From assembly GCA_020744225.1 (NCBI GenBank), contig JAGMWG010000014.1:124001-188000 (forward strand): a stretch of DNA of 64,000 nucleotides, written 5' to 3'. The DNA is from Paraphoma chrysanthemicola (lineage: Eukaryota > Ascomycota > Dothideomycetes > Pleosporales > Phaeosphaeriaceae). The stretch's first letter is position 1. Each line of letters begins with the position of its first letter. The translations under genes and the position numbers were made by a program. The notes beneath the pieces are model-generated. The model saw only the letters and a list, made by a program, of their open reading frames with translations. It searched no databases and was not told where the DNA came from. Below are positions 28,981-39,868 of this stretch, in pieces.

Positions 28981-31968
28981 GGCGGAGGACTAGTGGTGCG
29001 CTTGTCAAGTTTGTCGTGCTTTTGATCTCTGAGCAAACTTTGTGCGTACAGGCTGGTGTGAGATTCAGTGGTTCAACGTAGCTGCTCCAAAGTCGACAAC
29101 AGTGCTGTTCACGCTGCACTGCAAGTCCCGGGGAGAGGCGCCAGGGAGTGGTCGTGGGGTGAGTAAGTGGATCGCAGGATGCGCCTGGTTGAGAAGTGAC
29201 TGTTACTGGCGAGAGAGCCAAAAGGTGATTGCGAGGCGAAGAGCGCCGCAAGTTTGTATCGTGGGGAGGGAAACTCTGAGGAGAGGTTAAAGCTAGTAGC
29301 TCGCGGGTGATCGCAACTTGGCGTCGCGGTGAAAGTGGGAGCGTCTCTTGAAAGGCGGTTTGTCGGACCCCCTCACGTGGCAATTGCTTGCTACGGACCT
29401 GGGTGCGCAAAGCGTGAGAGGACAACCTGTGACAGGTTTGTTGAAGGTTGTGTTCCGTAAAGTGGGCAGGCTGAGTGAAGGTTGACTGGGTCGGAGGGTG
29501 CGCAACTTGTAACGCGGTGGAAAAGGACTCGTCGCGTCTGAAGGTGACTTGACGAGAGGGGACGAGAGGCGGAGCGGGTGAAAAGGGAGGGCAGTGGTCC
29601 GCTTTATATGGGCACGAGGGCGGCCGAATTCAGAGCGCGGTACCAGTGTTTATGACGACCCTCGACCAAATGCCATGACCTAACTGCACAATGACCCTTG
29701 CGAAGCCAGACGTCGGCGGTGGAATATCGAGAAACGGTGATGTGCCCGGCATACCGACCGTGGTAGCATTGCCTTGGTGAGGCAGAAATCTTTCAAGTCG
29801 AGGACGCTTAGGAGGCTGCACCAGTAAATCAGATAGGTCGCCATTGCCTCGCCCATACGACCCTGACGTCGCGGTTGTTGACAGTCACTTCAGTCGGCAG
29901 TCAGGACCACGGCCGCACCTTCCTCCTCCGCCGAACGCATCATCTCGTCGGTTGGCCGTTCGTTATCCACCAGGCACATGATACGCCCTACTTCCGCTGT
30001 TCTTATATCCGCGTGGAGCTCAATTCTTCGCTGGTCGACTTCACTGTAGCGTGAATTTCCATTCGAGCGACCAACCAACGCACGGAAAGCTTGGTATGCC
30101 GGGTAAGCCCGGAGTATACGGACAGTTCTTTGAACGCGTGATTAACCATTAGTTTCCGATGTAGGTATGCGCAGTGATGATATGGTCGGCTAGCGTAGCG
30201 GGCGTCATATAGAGACCTTGGCAAGCAGTCACGACAGCAGGAGCCGCAACGATTTGTGCCCATTTATCCTCAACTCTTTCCGATGGTCAGCTTGACATGA
30301 ATATCTTAGAGGTGCATGTATACCTTCAGAACTCATCTTTCGCTTTTCAACAGAATGGTCGGAGACTATTCGGCCCGACGACGAGCCAGCACGTGACGAT
30401 GGGCACGAAATGTTGCAAGACCTGGTGAAGGAGTACGGCAATCCGATATAAGCCCACGATGCGATGTACAGGCAGTGAATGCTCACTGAATTTGGACGAG
30501 CAGCATGGTAGCAGGTCCTTGGACATCGAGTCTCGATTAGGTGACAGGCGACCGCGCGTTTGCAGGCGTGCATGAATATCGATATATGCTCTTAATTAGT
30601 AGTATTTGCAGAAAATTGATATGGAAGGCGTAGATGGTGAGCTCCTATTCAGAAACTCGCTGTGATAGTTGTTCTCGGTGTTACTCTCCTCTGAACCCTC
30701 CAAGCTGTGCAAGCGACTGCACAATGGTTGAGCTCCGACTTAATGAAAGCGCCGGTATACAAATGACCCTTGGTAGAGCCAAAATGGCACTCTACACTGT
30801 GCGTCGGTCAGAGTCATACTTCATAACTCCGACGTGCATGTTTCGATCACTAGATGACCACGAGGAAGGATTCGTTCGAGATTCACTTTAGCCTCTAAAG
30901 CATGGAAAGTTGAAGGGTAGAACCTATCATCGCAACTCGTTAGTACAGCGTTACCCAGGGCGAGGCTTGATGCATGATAGAACGAACCTTAGCGAGCCAC
31001 CCGTGACATATTCTGGTACATCAGCCTCCAAGTGTCCATTCTTGAGCCAGCAGGATTCCTTCCTTATTATTTCCAGAAGTTTTACAAATCTTAAAGGTCT
31101 TGAAGGAGATCCAGGCGAGTGAATGAGGTGCAAAAGCACACATGGAACGCCCCCTGGCATTCAACAAGGAACGGTCTGCATCCACTGTCGGCCGCCTGGT
31201 GCCAATCTGCCTACCAAAGGAATTCTTGTCGTCGAGATCGAATCATTCGGATTGTGTCAGCAGATACTTAGGGCATCCACACATCAACACACAACTCTAT
31301 CAATTGTTGCGAGCTGCTGCGGTGGTCGGGTCGATTACGCCGTGACCTTCTGCGGATCAAAGGCTGAGTATGGCTTTATTCTACTACAAGCATTATTGGA
31401 GGTGTCTTCCAGATCATACCTAACGAGCAAGCACACATAGAGCCTAGACAATCAGTCGAGCAGGAGAGCATCGAGGCAGCCTGGATGAAGTGGAAGGGAA
31501 GGCATGACGCGTGCGCGTGAGGGGAAGTCGCGCACGTTCCATCGCGATTGCGAACATCACCTCTCCAAGCCTCATCCGAGTCTTAGGCAACGCTTTAATT
31601 TGGCTTGCACACGACTTCATGGACACTTCTACGGGGCTATGTCCGTGGCTGACCTGACGGCAACAGCAAGTAAGCTTACATCACGTGTAGCACTAATTCG
31701 CACAAGAAGACTTAAGTCAGAACCCCAACTAGCTTTTGATGCTCAGGAAGCGAGGTAAAAAATGCGGTAACTGTTTCATTCAACACATAAGTATTCTCTC
31801 AAGGCCTATATAGGGTTGCAATCTACGAACACAACTCAAGCACCCTTCGCAACCGCATCCTGTGCTCAGCCAACGCCACCAAATCAGATTCCATCGCTCC
31901 TCATTTACATAAGTACACTATCCTACCCCCTTAGAACGTCATCTCTCCCGATCTAAAGTCACTTCGTT
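28981..31968. other. 3 kb gene-free stretch
   Basis: The first 600 bases are purine-rich on the plus strand and form the promoter/leader side of the protease gene. From 29640 to 31800 only short frames without domains occur. Bases 31800-31968 look like a leader (C/A/T-rich) for the small membrane protein gene. I see no transposon or RNA gene, though old, mutated elements would be hard to spot by eye. Confidence 0.4.
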
Positions 31969-32362
31969 ATGTCTCCCCTCTCAAGGGTCGCAAACTTCAT
32001 TCTTGTTCTCCACGGCCTCGGCAATCTCTCCCAGGGCATATACACGGTCGCTTCGCCACGTGGTTATGCTGCATTGACAGGCGATTTGTTTGCTGGCGCA
32101 CCGGACAAGTCATTGCAAGCTATCGGTACACACCTCCCCTGAGCATTGCAGCTCGTATCTAATCACAAGACTAGGTATGGGCGCAATCGGCATAGGCTTG
32201 TATGAAACCATTTTCGCATACCAGGGCAACAAGCAACTGATATTCGCGACGCTGCCGATGAGAGTCGCATTTGCAGGTGTGATGGCAAGTTGGGGGGTTA
32301 CGGGAGCGGTGATTTATGATGGTGTTGTGGCGGTGGTGTGTGGAATTGCTTTGCTAGCTTGA
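31969..32362 (+). CDS. Small four-helix-type membrane protein, two exons
   Basis: Exons 31969-32125 and 32175-32362 give 114 residues. The 49-nt intron (GTACAC ... CTAG) splits a Gly codon, and the reading LQAI-G-MGAIGIGLY is smooth. Hydrophobic stretches are at about 7-28 (VANFILVLHGLGNLSQGIYT), 53-68 (GMGAIGIGLYETIFAY) and 76-113, where two spans lie close together (MRVAFAGVMASWGVTGAVIY then GVVAVVCGIALLA). It looks like a small polytopic membrane protein with a DoxX-like or MAPEG-like hairpin style, but I recognise no family. The gene converges with the EthD-like gene; the stops are about 170 bases apart. Confidence 0.7.
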
Positions 32363-32530
32363 CGAAGAAGTGTAATGAGATACGTTTGCCCCAAAATGGA
32401 TCTGATCATTTACAAGGTGCAATTCGCCCGCACTTGATAGCCACAACAAGAGTAATGCACTGGGACGTCTGTCTAGACGCGATAGCTTTCCCACGTAGCT
32501 CAATTGATTAACCAAATACAGCCATCAAAC

Positions 32531-33526
32531 TCATCGCCGCTCGTCCAAATGGCTGGGCCCAGGAAGATCACCAAAGACAGGCTGTCGATCTAGTGAGAAC
32601 TGCGTCGCATGTCAGTCATCTCTACAAAAACGGAGCACAAGCTCAAACTTACCGCAATATCCTGTCCTACATCCAACACTAACGCTTCCTGCGAAAACAC
32701 AATGAACGAATTGTGCAAATCAATCCTCCCTCCCACTTCCGCCTCGAACACCTTCTGACTCTGCCGCACCGCCGTTACCGACGCAGCATCCTTCATATAT
32801 ATCTTATACACCAGCGCATACTGCGGCACATTCGCGCCTCCAAAGTACGCCTGGAGATCGAACTTATCGGACACCTCGCCAACATTCGCAATAAGTCCCC
32901 ACACATCATTCTGGCAATGTTTCTCCAGCGCCCGCGCCAGAACAGGAGAAACCCCATCCGCAAGAACCCGCCCATTCCGCTCCCCATCCGGTGTCGCAAG
33001 GAAGTACATAGCGACGATCCCGCCACCTTGACCAAGCGCTTCGGCTGTTCGTTCAGCACTCAGCCGTGTGTCCACTTTGACAGTCTCTTCGCTCGCCATG
33101 AGACTAATACTGGTTTCGAAATCCGCAAACAAAGGCCCATCAGGACCGACTTTCGTCTTGATATACTCGCTCGAAAAGCAATTCAGCACGTGCTCCCAGT
33201 CCCGGAAGTACAGCTCCGTGGTGTCGTCGCGGCCAACCCAGTGGTGGTTCGCGTTCAAGGGCCCGTCGGGCCGGGGGCCAAATGCGGCGTCGAAGACTTG
33301 GGTCTGGATGTATTTGCTGCAGTGCGAAAGAAGAGGTAATGTGAGCGGAGATTAGAGGCATGATGATGTGAATGGAAACGTACTGTGGTTTGAAATTCTT
33401 GTCGCTGGTGCCGTCGCTTATGGATCCGTGGATGCGGAATCGGTGATCGAAGTATTCTTTGCGGGTCATGTTTGGTTTGCGGCGACCCGCGGCGATTTGT
33501 TTGATCATTTGAGTGGGTGGAGACAT
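32531..33526 (-). CDS. EthD-domain (dimeric alpha/beta barrel) protein, three exons
   Basis: Exons 33526-33384, 33316-32653 and 32599-32531 give 291 residues, with phases consistent at 143, 664 and 69 nt. The third exon (FSLDRQPVFGDLPGPSHLDE) replaces a poor read-through tail and is preceded by GTAAGT ... CTGAC ... GCAG. The N-terminus has the EthD pattern: NMTRKEYFDHRFRIHGSISD, then KYIQTQVFDAAFG, NANHHWVGRDDTTELYFRDW. EthD-like proteins are ferredoxin-fold dimers. In fungi they include dehydratase/cyclase-like helpers of polyketide pathways as well as unknown proteins. A second, weaker ferredoxin-like half follows at about 190-260 (YALVYKIYMKDAASVTAVRQ). No pathway genes adjoin it, so the substrate is unknown. 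Confidence 0.8.
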
Positions 33527-34368
33527 GGTGGACGATGTTTGGGATAGTTCAGACTGTGTTTTGAAGCTAGGGGTCAGTAATGGTATTGCTAACTACTATG
33601 AAGTACTGTATGGTCGTTTTAGCGGTGTCTTAAGTAGCGGCGGAGTACTTGTAGTCGCAATACCTAACATCCCTAGTCACCCCACTGACCCGAAGTATAA
33701 GGTTTGCGGGGAGATCAGCCATCGGTGGCTTGGAGGCTTGAAATGCGAAATTACACATATCTGGTGGCATCGCGACTGCCCTACAACAGACATCATATAT
33801 GTGAGTAGTAGCTCCTGCCACTATTGTATCGCAAAACAAGTTATACCAAGCACTTCAATCTTAACAACCCAATATCTCGCCTTTACTTTCGCACGCTGTC
33901 CAAACCTAGCCTGTGATAAACTTCTGGATCTCACAGTCAAATGCACGAAGCAATGCTACCAAGCATGTTGTCCTTGAAGCTTCACGAGTCCCCACATTCC
34001 GAACCGCAACGCCAACCTCCTCACTCGTCGTCCCGCGCCGTTCCGCGTCATCAGCTCTCCACGTCGGCAACCATACCGGCTAGCATTGCAACAGTTGTAC
34101 GAGGACATTGTGTTGGTGCGCGTACAACATGAACTTCGTACAATACTCGTTGACTACCTACCATTCAGCACTTGAGGACTACCCAAGTATCTACTTCACC
34201 ATGATTAGCAACCTCACATATACAGCACAGATACACATGAGCATAAGAATAAATGGTTTCCAGTCATTATCATTCCATCCCACAGCCCGCAAGAAACATT
34301 ACAATCTATGCCGCATAAAAGGTATCATGGTATCAATATTCCCTCCATCTCTTCCGTCAGGCAATGTC
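33527..34368. other. 0.8 kb gene-free stretch
   Basis: This is the promoter side of the EthD-like gene and the 3' flank of the next minus-strand gene. It is A+T-richer with only short frames. Nothing recognised. Confidence 0.4.
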
Positions 34369-35009
34369 TTACTTCTTCTCCTCCTTCTTGCCCCCAAACA
34401 TTCCACCAAGATAGCCTCCCGCACCCTTAACACCCCCGGCAACACCCTCTCCAGCACCCTTCACCCCACCCGCAACGCCCTCCGCACCACCCTTCACTCC
34501 GTCCGCAGCACTCTGGCCATACCCACCCAGGGGACCCTGCGCCTCGAGCGGCCGGCCCTTGTCATCTTTGCCGCCGCGCTCGGCGCGATTGATGCCTTCT
34601 TTGGACAGATGATCGCCGATGGGTTGGGCGAGGCCGCCTTTGCCGATTTGGCCGCCGACGAGGTTGTTGACGCCGTCTTGGAGGGTGTCGACTTGGTCGA
34701 TGCCTGTGACTTTTGTCTTTTCGAGGTTTTCTGGACAAGGGAGTTAGTCGGATTGCTTACTGGGAGGAACATGATGATGGTGGATGCACGGTGAAGGGGG
34801 AAAAGAAGGAGTGGGGATGGAGGTAGGTTGAAAAGTAGGGATGTGGGAGGGGACATACGTTTTGTGGCATATGAAGCCTTGTTGTCTTTTGTGAACCAGC
34901 TCAAGTATTTATCCTCGATCCATGGCATCCAAGTCTCGTACTTCTGGTTGTAATACTCGCCCGCAGCCTCCCTGTACGTCTTCTGCGACTGTGGCTTTGC
35001 GTCCGGCAT
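34369..35009 (-). CDS. Small protein with three 11-residue Gly/Val/Lys repeats, two exons
   Basis: Exons 35009-34859 and 34730-34369 give 170 residues; the 128-nt intron (GTATGT ... GTCCAG) splits a Gln codon. The N-terminal third is aromatic and charged: YREAAGEYYNQKYETWMPW and IEDKYLSWFTKDNKASY. The middle has KTKVTGIDQVDTLQDGVNNL and PIGDHLSKEGINRAERGGKD. The C-terminal part (about 127-159) is three consecutive 11-mers, GVKGGAEGVAG, GVKGAGEGVAG and GVKGAGGYLGG, followed by MFGGKKEEKK. Eleven-residue repeats of this kind form shallow amphipathic helices on lipid surfaces in synucleins, perilipins and LEA proteins. By analogy this tail may bind membranes or be a stress protectant (inference). 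I recognise the protein type as fungus-conserved but know no established function. The start Met at 35009 follows a leader-like region. Confidence 0.75.
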
Positions 35010-36154
35010 AGTGTGCTGATATCTCGTAGGTTCAATTGTTGTGTAGGTATGAAAAGTGATTCCGAAGGCAGTATGTGTATAATAGTTGCAGCGAAGTTTA
35101 TTGCATGTGAAAGAATCCGTTCTCCAGACTAGGCTTCCAGACAATATATACCTCGCGACCTCGGACTACCCCCAGTCCAAGATCTGGATCTTGCATCATC
35201 CACCACACACCCCTGCCTGTGATCTCATCCGCCATCACGGTTACACGTTAGCAGGATTTGCCTGGCGCCCCCATACGCACGCACCTCCCGCTGCGTGGAA
35301 CCCTGTTGATGTGTGGTCGAGACAGGGATGTTGGGCGGTGATGTCATACGTCATCGGGGCTCGACCACTTGATCGTCCCGCGTGCAAACCTGCCAACGAC
35401 CACACGTCTGGGATGTGCGACGTTAAAGCAGCCATTCAACGTGCCGCACGGGACGTTGATGTGCGCCAGGGGAGGGCTCCGGTGGTGTTGATTTGGTTTC
35501 GGGGTCGTAGTGTGGGTGCGTGGCTGTGTGAGGGAGTCGCCGATGCGATGGGGCCAGGGTCCGCAGAGCAAGCTGGGCGTTCGCGAAGATCGAGGGAAAA
35601 GCTGGCACGTTTACGAAGTAGGCAGAGGCAAGTGTTGGATGAAGATGGTTGAAATATATACATGAAGCATCGCTGTAGATGCAGGATACCGCTGGTATAG
35701 AACTAGGCCGAAATCATGAGGCAGAATCAATGCCATGTGTAAAACTCCTTTTCCTCGAGCGGGTTTCGATATGCTCCTGCACTCCGTTCAAGATGCAAAG
35801 GCGTGAAATTCGACAGGCAACGCCTGTCATACAAAGGAGAATCGTGTCAAACAGTGCAACTCGCCCCAACACCTGCCTCAGCGTCGGCCTCAGCGTCACT
35901 CTCACATTGCCCCAAACTGTCGAAATGCCGGCTCACATCGACACATTGTGACAGTGGATGGCCCTTCCAAACGACTGGTCCGACGCGACTCTGCCCCTCG
36001 GCGCTAAATGCCAAATGACCGTCGATGTTGTGGATATCGGGATCGAGATATGTTTGGCATGGTGCTACCCGGTGACACGACGTCCCGATAGTAAACTGGG
36101 TATATAACGTCAAAATCGTCAATACGTGCTTCAGACGTTCTATTTTCCTCTTGC
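35010..36154. other. 1.1 kb gene-free stretch
   Basis: This is promoter sequence of the 11-mer repeat gene and 3' flank of the next minus-strand gene. A plus-strand frame open from about 35086 to 35652 starts without ATG and shows no domain; I did not accept it. Confidence 0.4.
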
Positions 36155-38758
36155 TCACTCTCCAGTGCTATTGCCCCTCATTCGTCTCCCCATGCTGACA
36201 CTACGATTGCTAAGGTCAGCGATGCCGCCAATCGAGTTTCGATTGTTAGGGTTTCTGTTGACAGCAAGTCGATTTCGGGCTTGCAGACTGCCAGCCACCT
36301 GCTTCTCGTACGCTGGAGAACTCTCTCGATGGAAGTCATAGCGTCTGCTCCCGTCTCTGAAAAGGAGACTATTCTCGTTGCTGGTCCCTGTGACAGTCGG
36401 ACGGCGGAGACTGGCAGCGGACTGCAGCGTGGGCGCTGGCTGGAGGTCGGGTAAAGGTTCGCGGGAGGCATATTGCCTGCCGGTCAAACGACTCTTCTCC
36501 TGTCCCCGTAGAGACCGGAAGTCTGTCATCGCACGAGACGGTGCTCGAATAGTCGGTTCCTCATCGTCATCGTCTACGCTAGAACGGTTCCTGTGAAGAC
36601 TTGTGCCGGCGCGCTGCAAACGGGAAGGTTGACGTTCGTAGTCGTATGGCTCGCTTGACTCGCGATGGGTACCGTTGGCGTTACCAGTGAGCATGCTCGT
36701 TCGGCGAGCCTCGATCCGGTGAAGTGCTCGACTTGGGCTGATATTCGCCAGGGTATTGCTCTCAGGCTCGATGCTTGGTCGGATGGTCGGGGAGTCGCCG
36801 TTGATCTGGACACTCGGCCTGCGCGTCAGAGTGGCTGCAGAAGATCTGAATGCTGGGCTCGCCACACTGGGCTTGGTGTCGCACATGGCGATGCACAGCT
36901 CAGTCAGGCTTCGGCAGATGTTGTCTGCTTTGCGACGGACCTGTCTGTCTGACACGTTTGCTCCGCCAAGAATTGAGCTGGCCGAGTGGAGCGTGCCCTG
37001 GGGTCCAGCGCTGCCTGTCATTTCTGCGAGGGTGAGTGCCTCAGTTGCGGTCGCCTCGAGTATGCGGTACACAGCCGGGGTGGTGTGTTGCCGCACTTTT
37101 GACAGCGCATCGCGGAGTAGTGGATGTGTTCGAGGGCTGGTGTGCGCGTCCACGGTCGATTCGGATGGTGACGGGTTGGATTTGCGTGGTTGGTTCGGGC
37201 TTGAAGAGACTGTCGTGGCAGAAGTGTTGGCCGTCCGTGGGCGCTCGGCAATAGCTTGAGATATGACTGCGCCTGACGTGGATGGTATCTTGCCGCCCAT
37301 CTCGATCCTGCGGATGCGCGTCTTCAACTCGTCGAGCTCATCCCACACAGATACGGCCGGGCCAGTCGAACCATGCGACTCTGTTCCGTCCGCGCGCGAT
37401 GCCGTCTCAAGCTGCGCAGGCTCGGGCTGAGCGGGCCGTGCATCGTCGCGCGAGGAAGAGTAGTGCCCCAGGTTCGACGGTCGGTATGTGCCTGTCTTGT
37501 TAGGCGGGGTGTGCTGTGTCTCAGGCTGGGACCCTCGTCGCTTGCTTGTGAACTGGGCGAGGAAGTCGCGAGGTGAGAGGTCAGAGTCCCTGCGTGAGAA
37601 GGACGCCTTGGTGGACAGCTCCAGGGGACGTGCTCTCGGGGTCTCAAATGGGCTGGCAGGCGATTGCGGCGGTCGATCCAGTAGGGTCCGCGACGAGGTG
37701 GGCACGTGAGAGACACGGCGCTGCGTGTTCGCTCGCGACTCGGTCGTGGAGGGGATACGGCTTACGGTGGGCGTGGTCGAGCTCGACGGTCCTGGCGAGG
37801 AAGAGTGCAGTGCGGACGGCGAGGAGAGGCGGTTGATGCGGCCAATGCGCGAGCGCAGCTTGTCGTGGCGCGTGAGGGTGTCGGCCGGGCGCTGCTTGGG
37901 GGCGTCGTCCTCGGCGATGTTTAGGAACAGGTCCTCGTTCTGCTCGCCGTCGGTGCCTGAGGTGTCGGTGGCCTCGTGGCCGCTATGGGCGGCGCGGCGG
38001 TCCTCGTGGGTGCTGGGCGGGCCAGAGCTGGAGTCATCGTCGGACGACTCGTCGACGGAGCTCGCCATGTGCTGGGCGGCGCGGGCACTGGCACTGGCAC
38101 TGCTGGCGGCGGCGGTGGTGGAGTTGCGGCGAGGCGGATTTGTTTGTTGTGGTGGTTGCGGGGTGACTTCGCTCGAATTCTCCGATGCGTCCCTGCGCTG
38201 GCGGCTCGACTGCTGCTGCTGCTGCTGCGACCCGCCGGGTGAGACGAGCCCGAGCTGCTGGAACTGCTGCTGGGCGTAGGCGTAGTCGGCCGGCTTCTGC
38301 GGCGGCCTGCGCGCGTAGTCCGAGTTGCCGCGGGTGATGAGCGTCACTGGCGGGCCGCGCGAGGTGTCATGGCCCACGCTGAACGACGCCGGGGGTCTCC
38401 TCGTGGCAGGCGGCGAGCGGGGCTCTTTGCCTGACGGTGCGGGCTGCGGGGAAAAGTACGACTGCGAGGTCGCAGAAGAGGGCGTGTAGGGTGCTGTCGC
38501 AGTGGGCGTCGAAGGGACAGTGACGGTTGCGCGGCGCGAGCGCGGCGATGCAGAGACGGTCGAGCTCGATGAGGGCAGTCGCAGCAGTGACGGTGTCTCG
38601 GGCGCAGTCTTGGTTCGCGTGTGCTGCTTTGGCCTCTCTTTTTCCCGCGACTCTTTGGGCTCCTTGGGCGGCGGCTCTGCCTTCTCCGCCTTGTCCTGCT
38701 TGCGGTGTTGTGATGCTTCCTTGGAAGACTTCCGGGAATGGCGACCAAATAGCGGCAT
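36155..38758 (-). CDS. Large disordered protein with one conserved coiled-coil block
   Basis: The single-exon frame gives 867 residues from the ATG at 38758; the frame opens slightly earlier, but only from a non-ATG codon. The N-terminus MPLFGRHSRKSSKEASQHRK is basic. Most of the protein is Ser/Pro/Arg/Thr-rich and disordered, with a Gln run from a CTG microsatellite near 38210-38227. Two parts look conserved and ordered: SVWDELDELKTRIRRIEMGG (about 468-487), a heptad-like coiled coil, and HPLLRDALSKVRQHTTPAVY with RQVRRKADNICRSLTELCIAM (about 540-640), helical and probably a dimerisation or binding region. Similar layouts are found in fungal proteins of unknown function sometimes given arbitrary cell-wall names. 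No signal peptide or membrane span is present, so I infer a cytoplasmic or cortical scaffold at best. It is divergent from the SNW gene. Confidence 0.8.
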   Translation of the reverse strand: MPLFGRHSRKSSKEASQHRKQDKAEKAEPPPKEPKESREKERPKQHTRTKTAPETPSLLRLPSSSSTVSASPRSRRATVTVPSTPTATAPYTPSSATSQSYFSPQPAPSGKEPRSPPATRRPPASFSVGHDTSRGPPVTLITRGNSDYARRPPQKPADYAYAQQQFQQLGLVSPGGSQQQQQQSSRQRRDASENSSEVTPQPPQQTNPPRRNSTTAAASSASASARAAQHMASSVDESSDDDSSSGPPSTHEDRRAAHSGHEATDTSGTDGEQNEDLFLNIAEDDAPKQRPADTLTRHDKLRSRIGRINRLSSPSALHSSSPGPSSSTTPTVSRIPSTTESRANTQRRVSHVPTSSRTLLDRPPQSPASPFETPRARPLELSTKASFSRRDSDLSPRDFLAQFTSKRRGSQPETQHTPPNKTGTYRPSNLGHYSSSRDDARPAQPEPAQLETASRADGTESHGSTGPAVSVWDELDELKTRIRRIEMGGKIPSTSGAVISQAIAERPRTANTSATTVSSSPNQPRKSNPSPSESTVDAHTSPRTHPLLRDALSKVRQHTTPAVYRILEATATEALTLAEMTGSAGPQGTLHSASSILGGANVSDRQVRRKADNICRSLTELCIAMCDTKPSVASPAFRSSAATLTRRPSVQINGDSPTIRPSIEPESNTLANISPSRALHRIEARRTSMLTGNANGTHRESSEPYDYERQPSRLQRAGTSLHRNRSSVDDDDEEPTIRAPSRAMTDFRSLRGQEKSRLTGRQYASREPLPDLQPAPTLQSAASLRRPTVTGTSNENSLLFRDGSRRYDFHRESSPAYEKQVAGSLQARNRLAVNRNPNNRNSIGGIADLSNRSVSMGRRMRGNSTGE
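38210..38227 (+). repeat. CTG microsatellite coding for poly-Gln
   Basis: Six perfect CTG units on the plus strand encode six Gln residues in the disordered part of the minus-strand protein. Such tracts commonly vary in length between strains. Confidence 0.85.
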
Positions 38759-39868
38759 GGCTGACAGCTCCAAGGTGTGCTGGCACCAGTCCGACAGGGT
38801 TCCGCGCAGTCAAGTCATGTAACAAAGTCAGAGCGCGGCATGCTGCTAAACGACCCGCAATTGCGCAAAGTGTCGTCTCATGTCTCGCATTCTTATGAGG
38901 AGTTAGCAGAGGATGCCGCTCCCGCGCTGTGATGCTGGGGTGCCATGGCCTTTGACCAAAAGAGCGGCGAGTCGTGAGCTAGCCGTTTGGACCACTCCTG
39001 CATGAGAGGTCACAGTTATCGCATTGGCAAATGAGAGCCACCGCCAGTCCACAAGCGTTGCTTTTGCCCACCGCCCGTTACGCGCAGCCACTGCTCGTTT
39101 CCCAGTGAACCCAGTGATGCTCAGCTCTCGCTTGCTGCGATATCAACTTGCGCTCCACGTAAGGACTGACCTACTTGCGAATTAATGAATGCCATGTCCG
39201 CGGTCTGTGTGCTGATCGCCCGGCTCGTTTCGTCTGATAGCGCCAGCCTCGTTTCAGCCATCCCAAAGCACTCCAACCGTCATTGAACGCATCCAGCCAC
39301 CAAAACATCAAGTGAAATGCACCACATGGGGCTGTGGCACGTAAAAGATGCTGGTCCTTCATGGTAGCACAACCAAGCTGATTGCCGTCCGGCAAAACTT
39401 GATCTCAAGGCCTCGAAATGCCCATCTGACCTTCAGCGTTTTCGTCGGTGTTCCTGCATAAGCATCCCTGCGCGGCTGAATTTAGCGAGTTACGCCGTCA
39501 CAACGACGCGGGTCTCATCACAATCGCTTTGCAGTGTTGTGCATATATGCAGGAGATAGGAAGGAATATTCAGGAGAGAGTGGGAGCGGTCGATGAACCT
39601 CAACCCCGAATAGCGATGGATTTATCGAGACAAGACTTCGACATGGATCTATAGTTCGCATGGCACTGGATCAATATAGACAACTATGACATCTTAGCGT
39701 CAATGCTCGGTAAAAGACCCTCGTGCAGAATCTAGGTGAGTGAGGGTGCGTCGAATGCCACGTGACTCGGGGCTTGGCAAAGATATCGCCGACGCCTGAT
39801 TTTGCGAACCATCAACTTCTGGACATCAACGTCCCACAGCCACCTCGCCTCACCCGTAATCAGCCACC
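38759..39868. other. Divergent promoter region
   Basis: This 1.1 kb lies between the starts of the disordered-protein gene (-) and the SNW gene (+) and must hold both promoters. The last 70 bases before 39869 are C/A-rich (CCACAGCCACCTCGCC-like), as in a leader. No gene is seen. Confidence 0.45.

Noticed and set aside
34108..34794. 228-codon plus-strand frame
   Set aside because: Antisense to the exon coding for the 11-mer repeats. Its sequence follows from the repeat composition.
35086..35652. 188-codon plus-strand frame
   Set aside because: It begins at TTG, has no early ATG, and lies in the promoter side of the 11-mer repeat gene. No recognised domain.
38759..38773. Earlier start for the disordered protein (five extra codons)
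   Set aside because: The extra start codon would be TTG; the first ATG in frame is at 38758.
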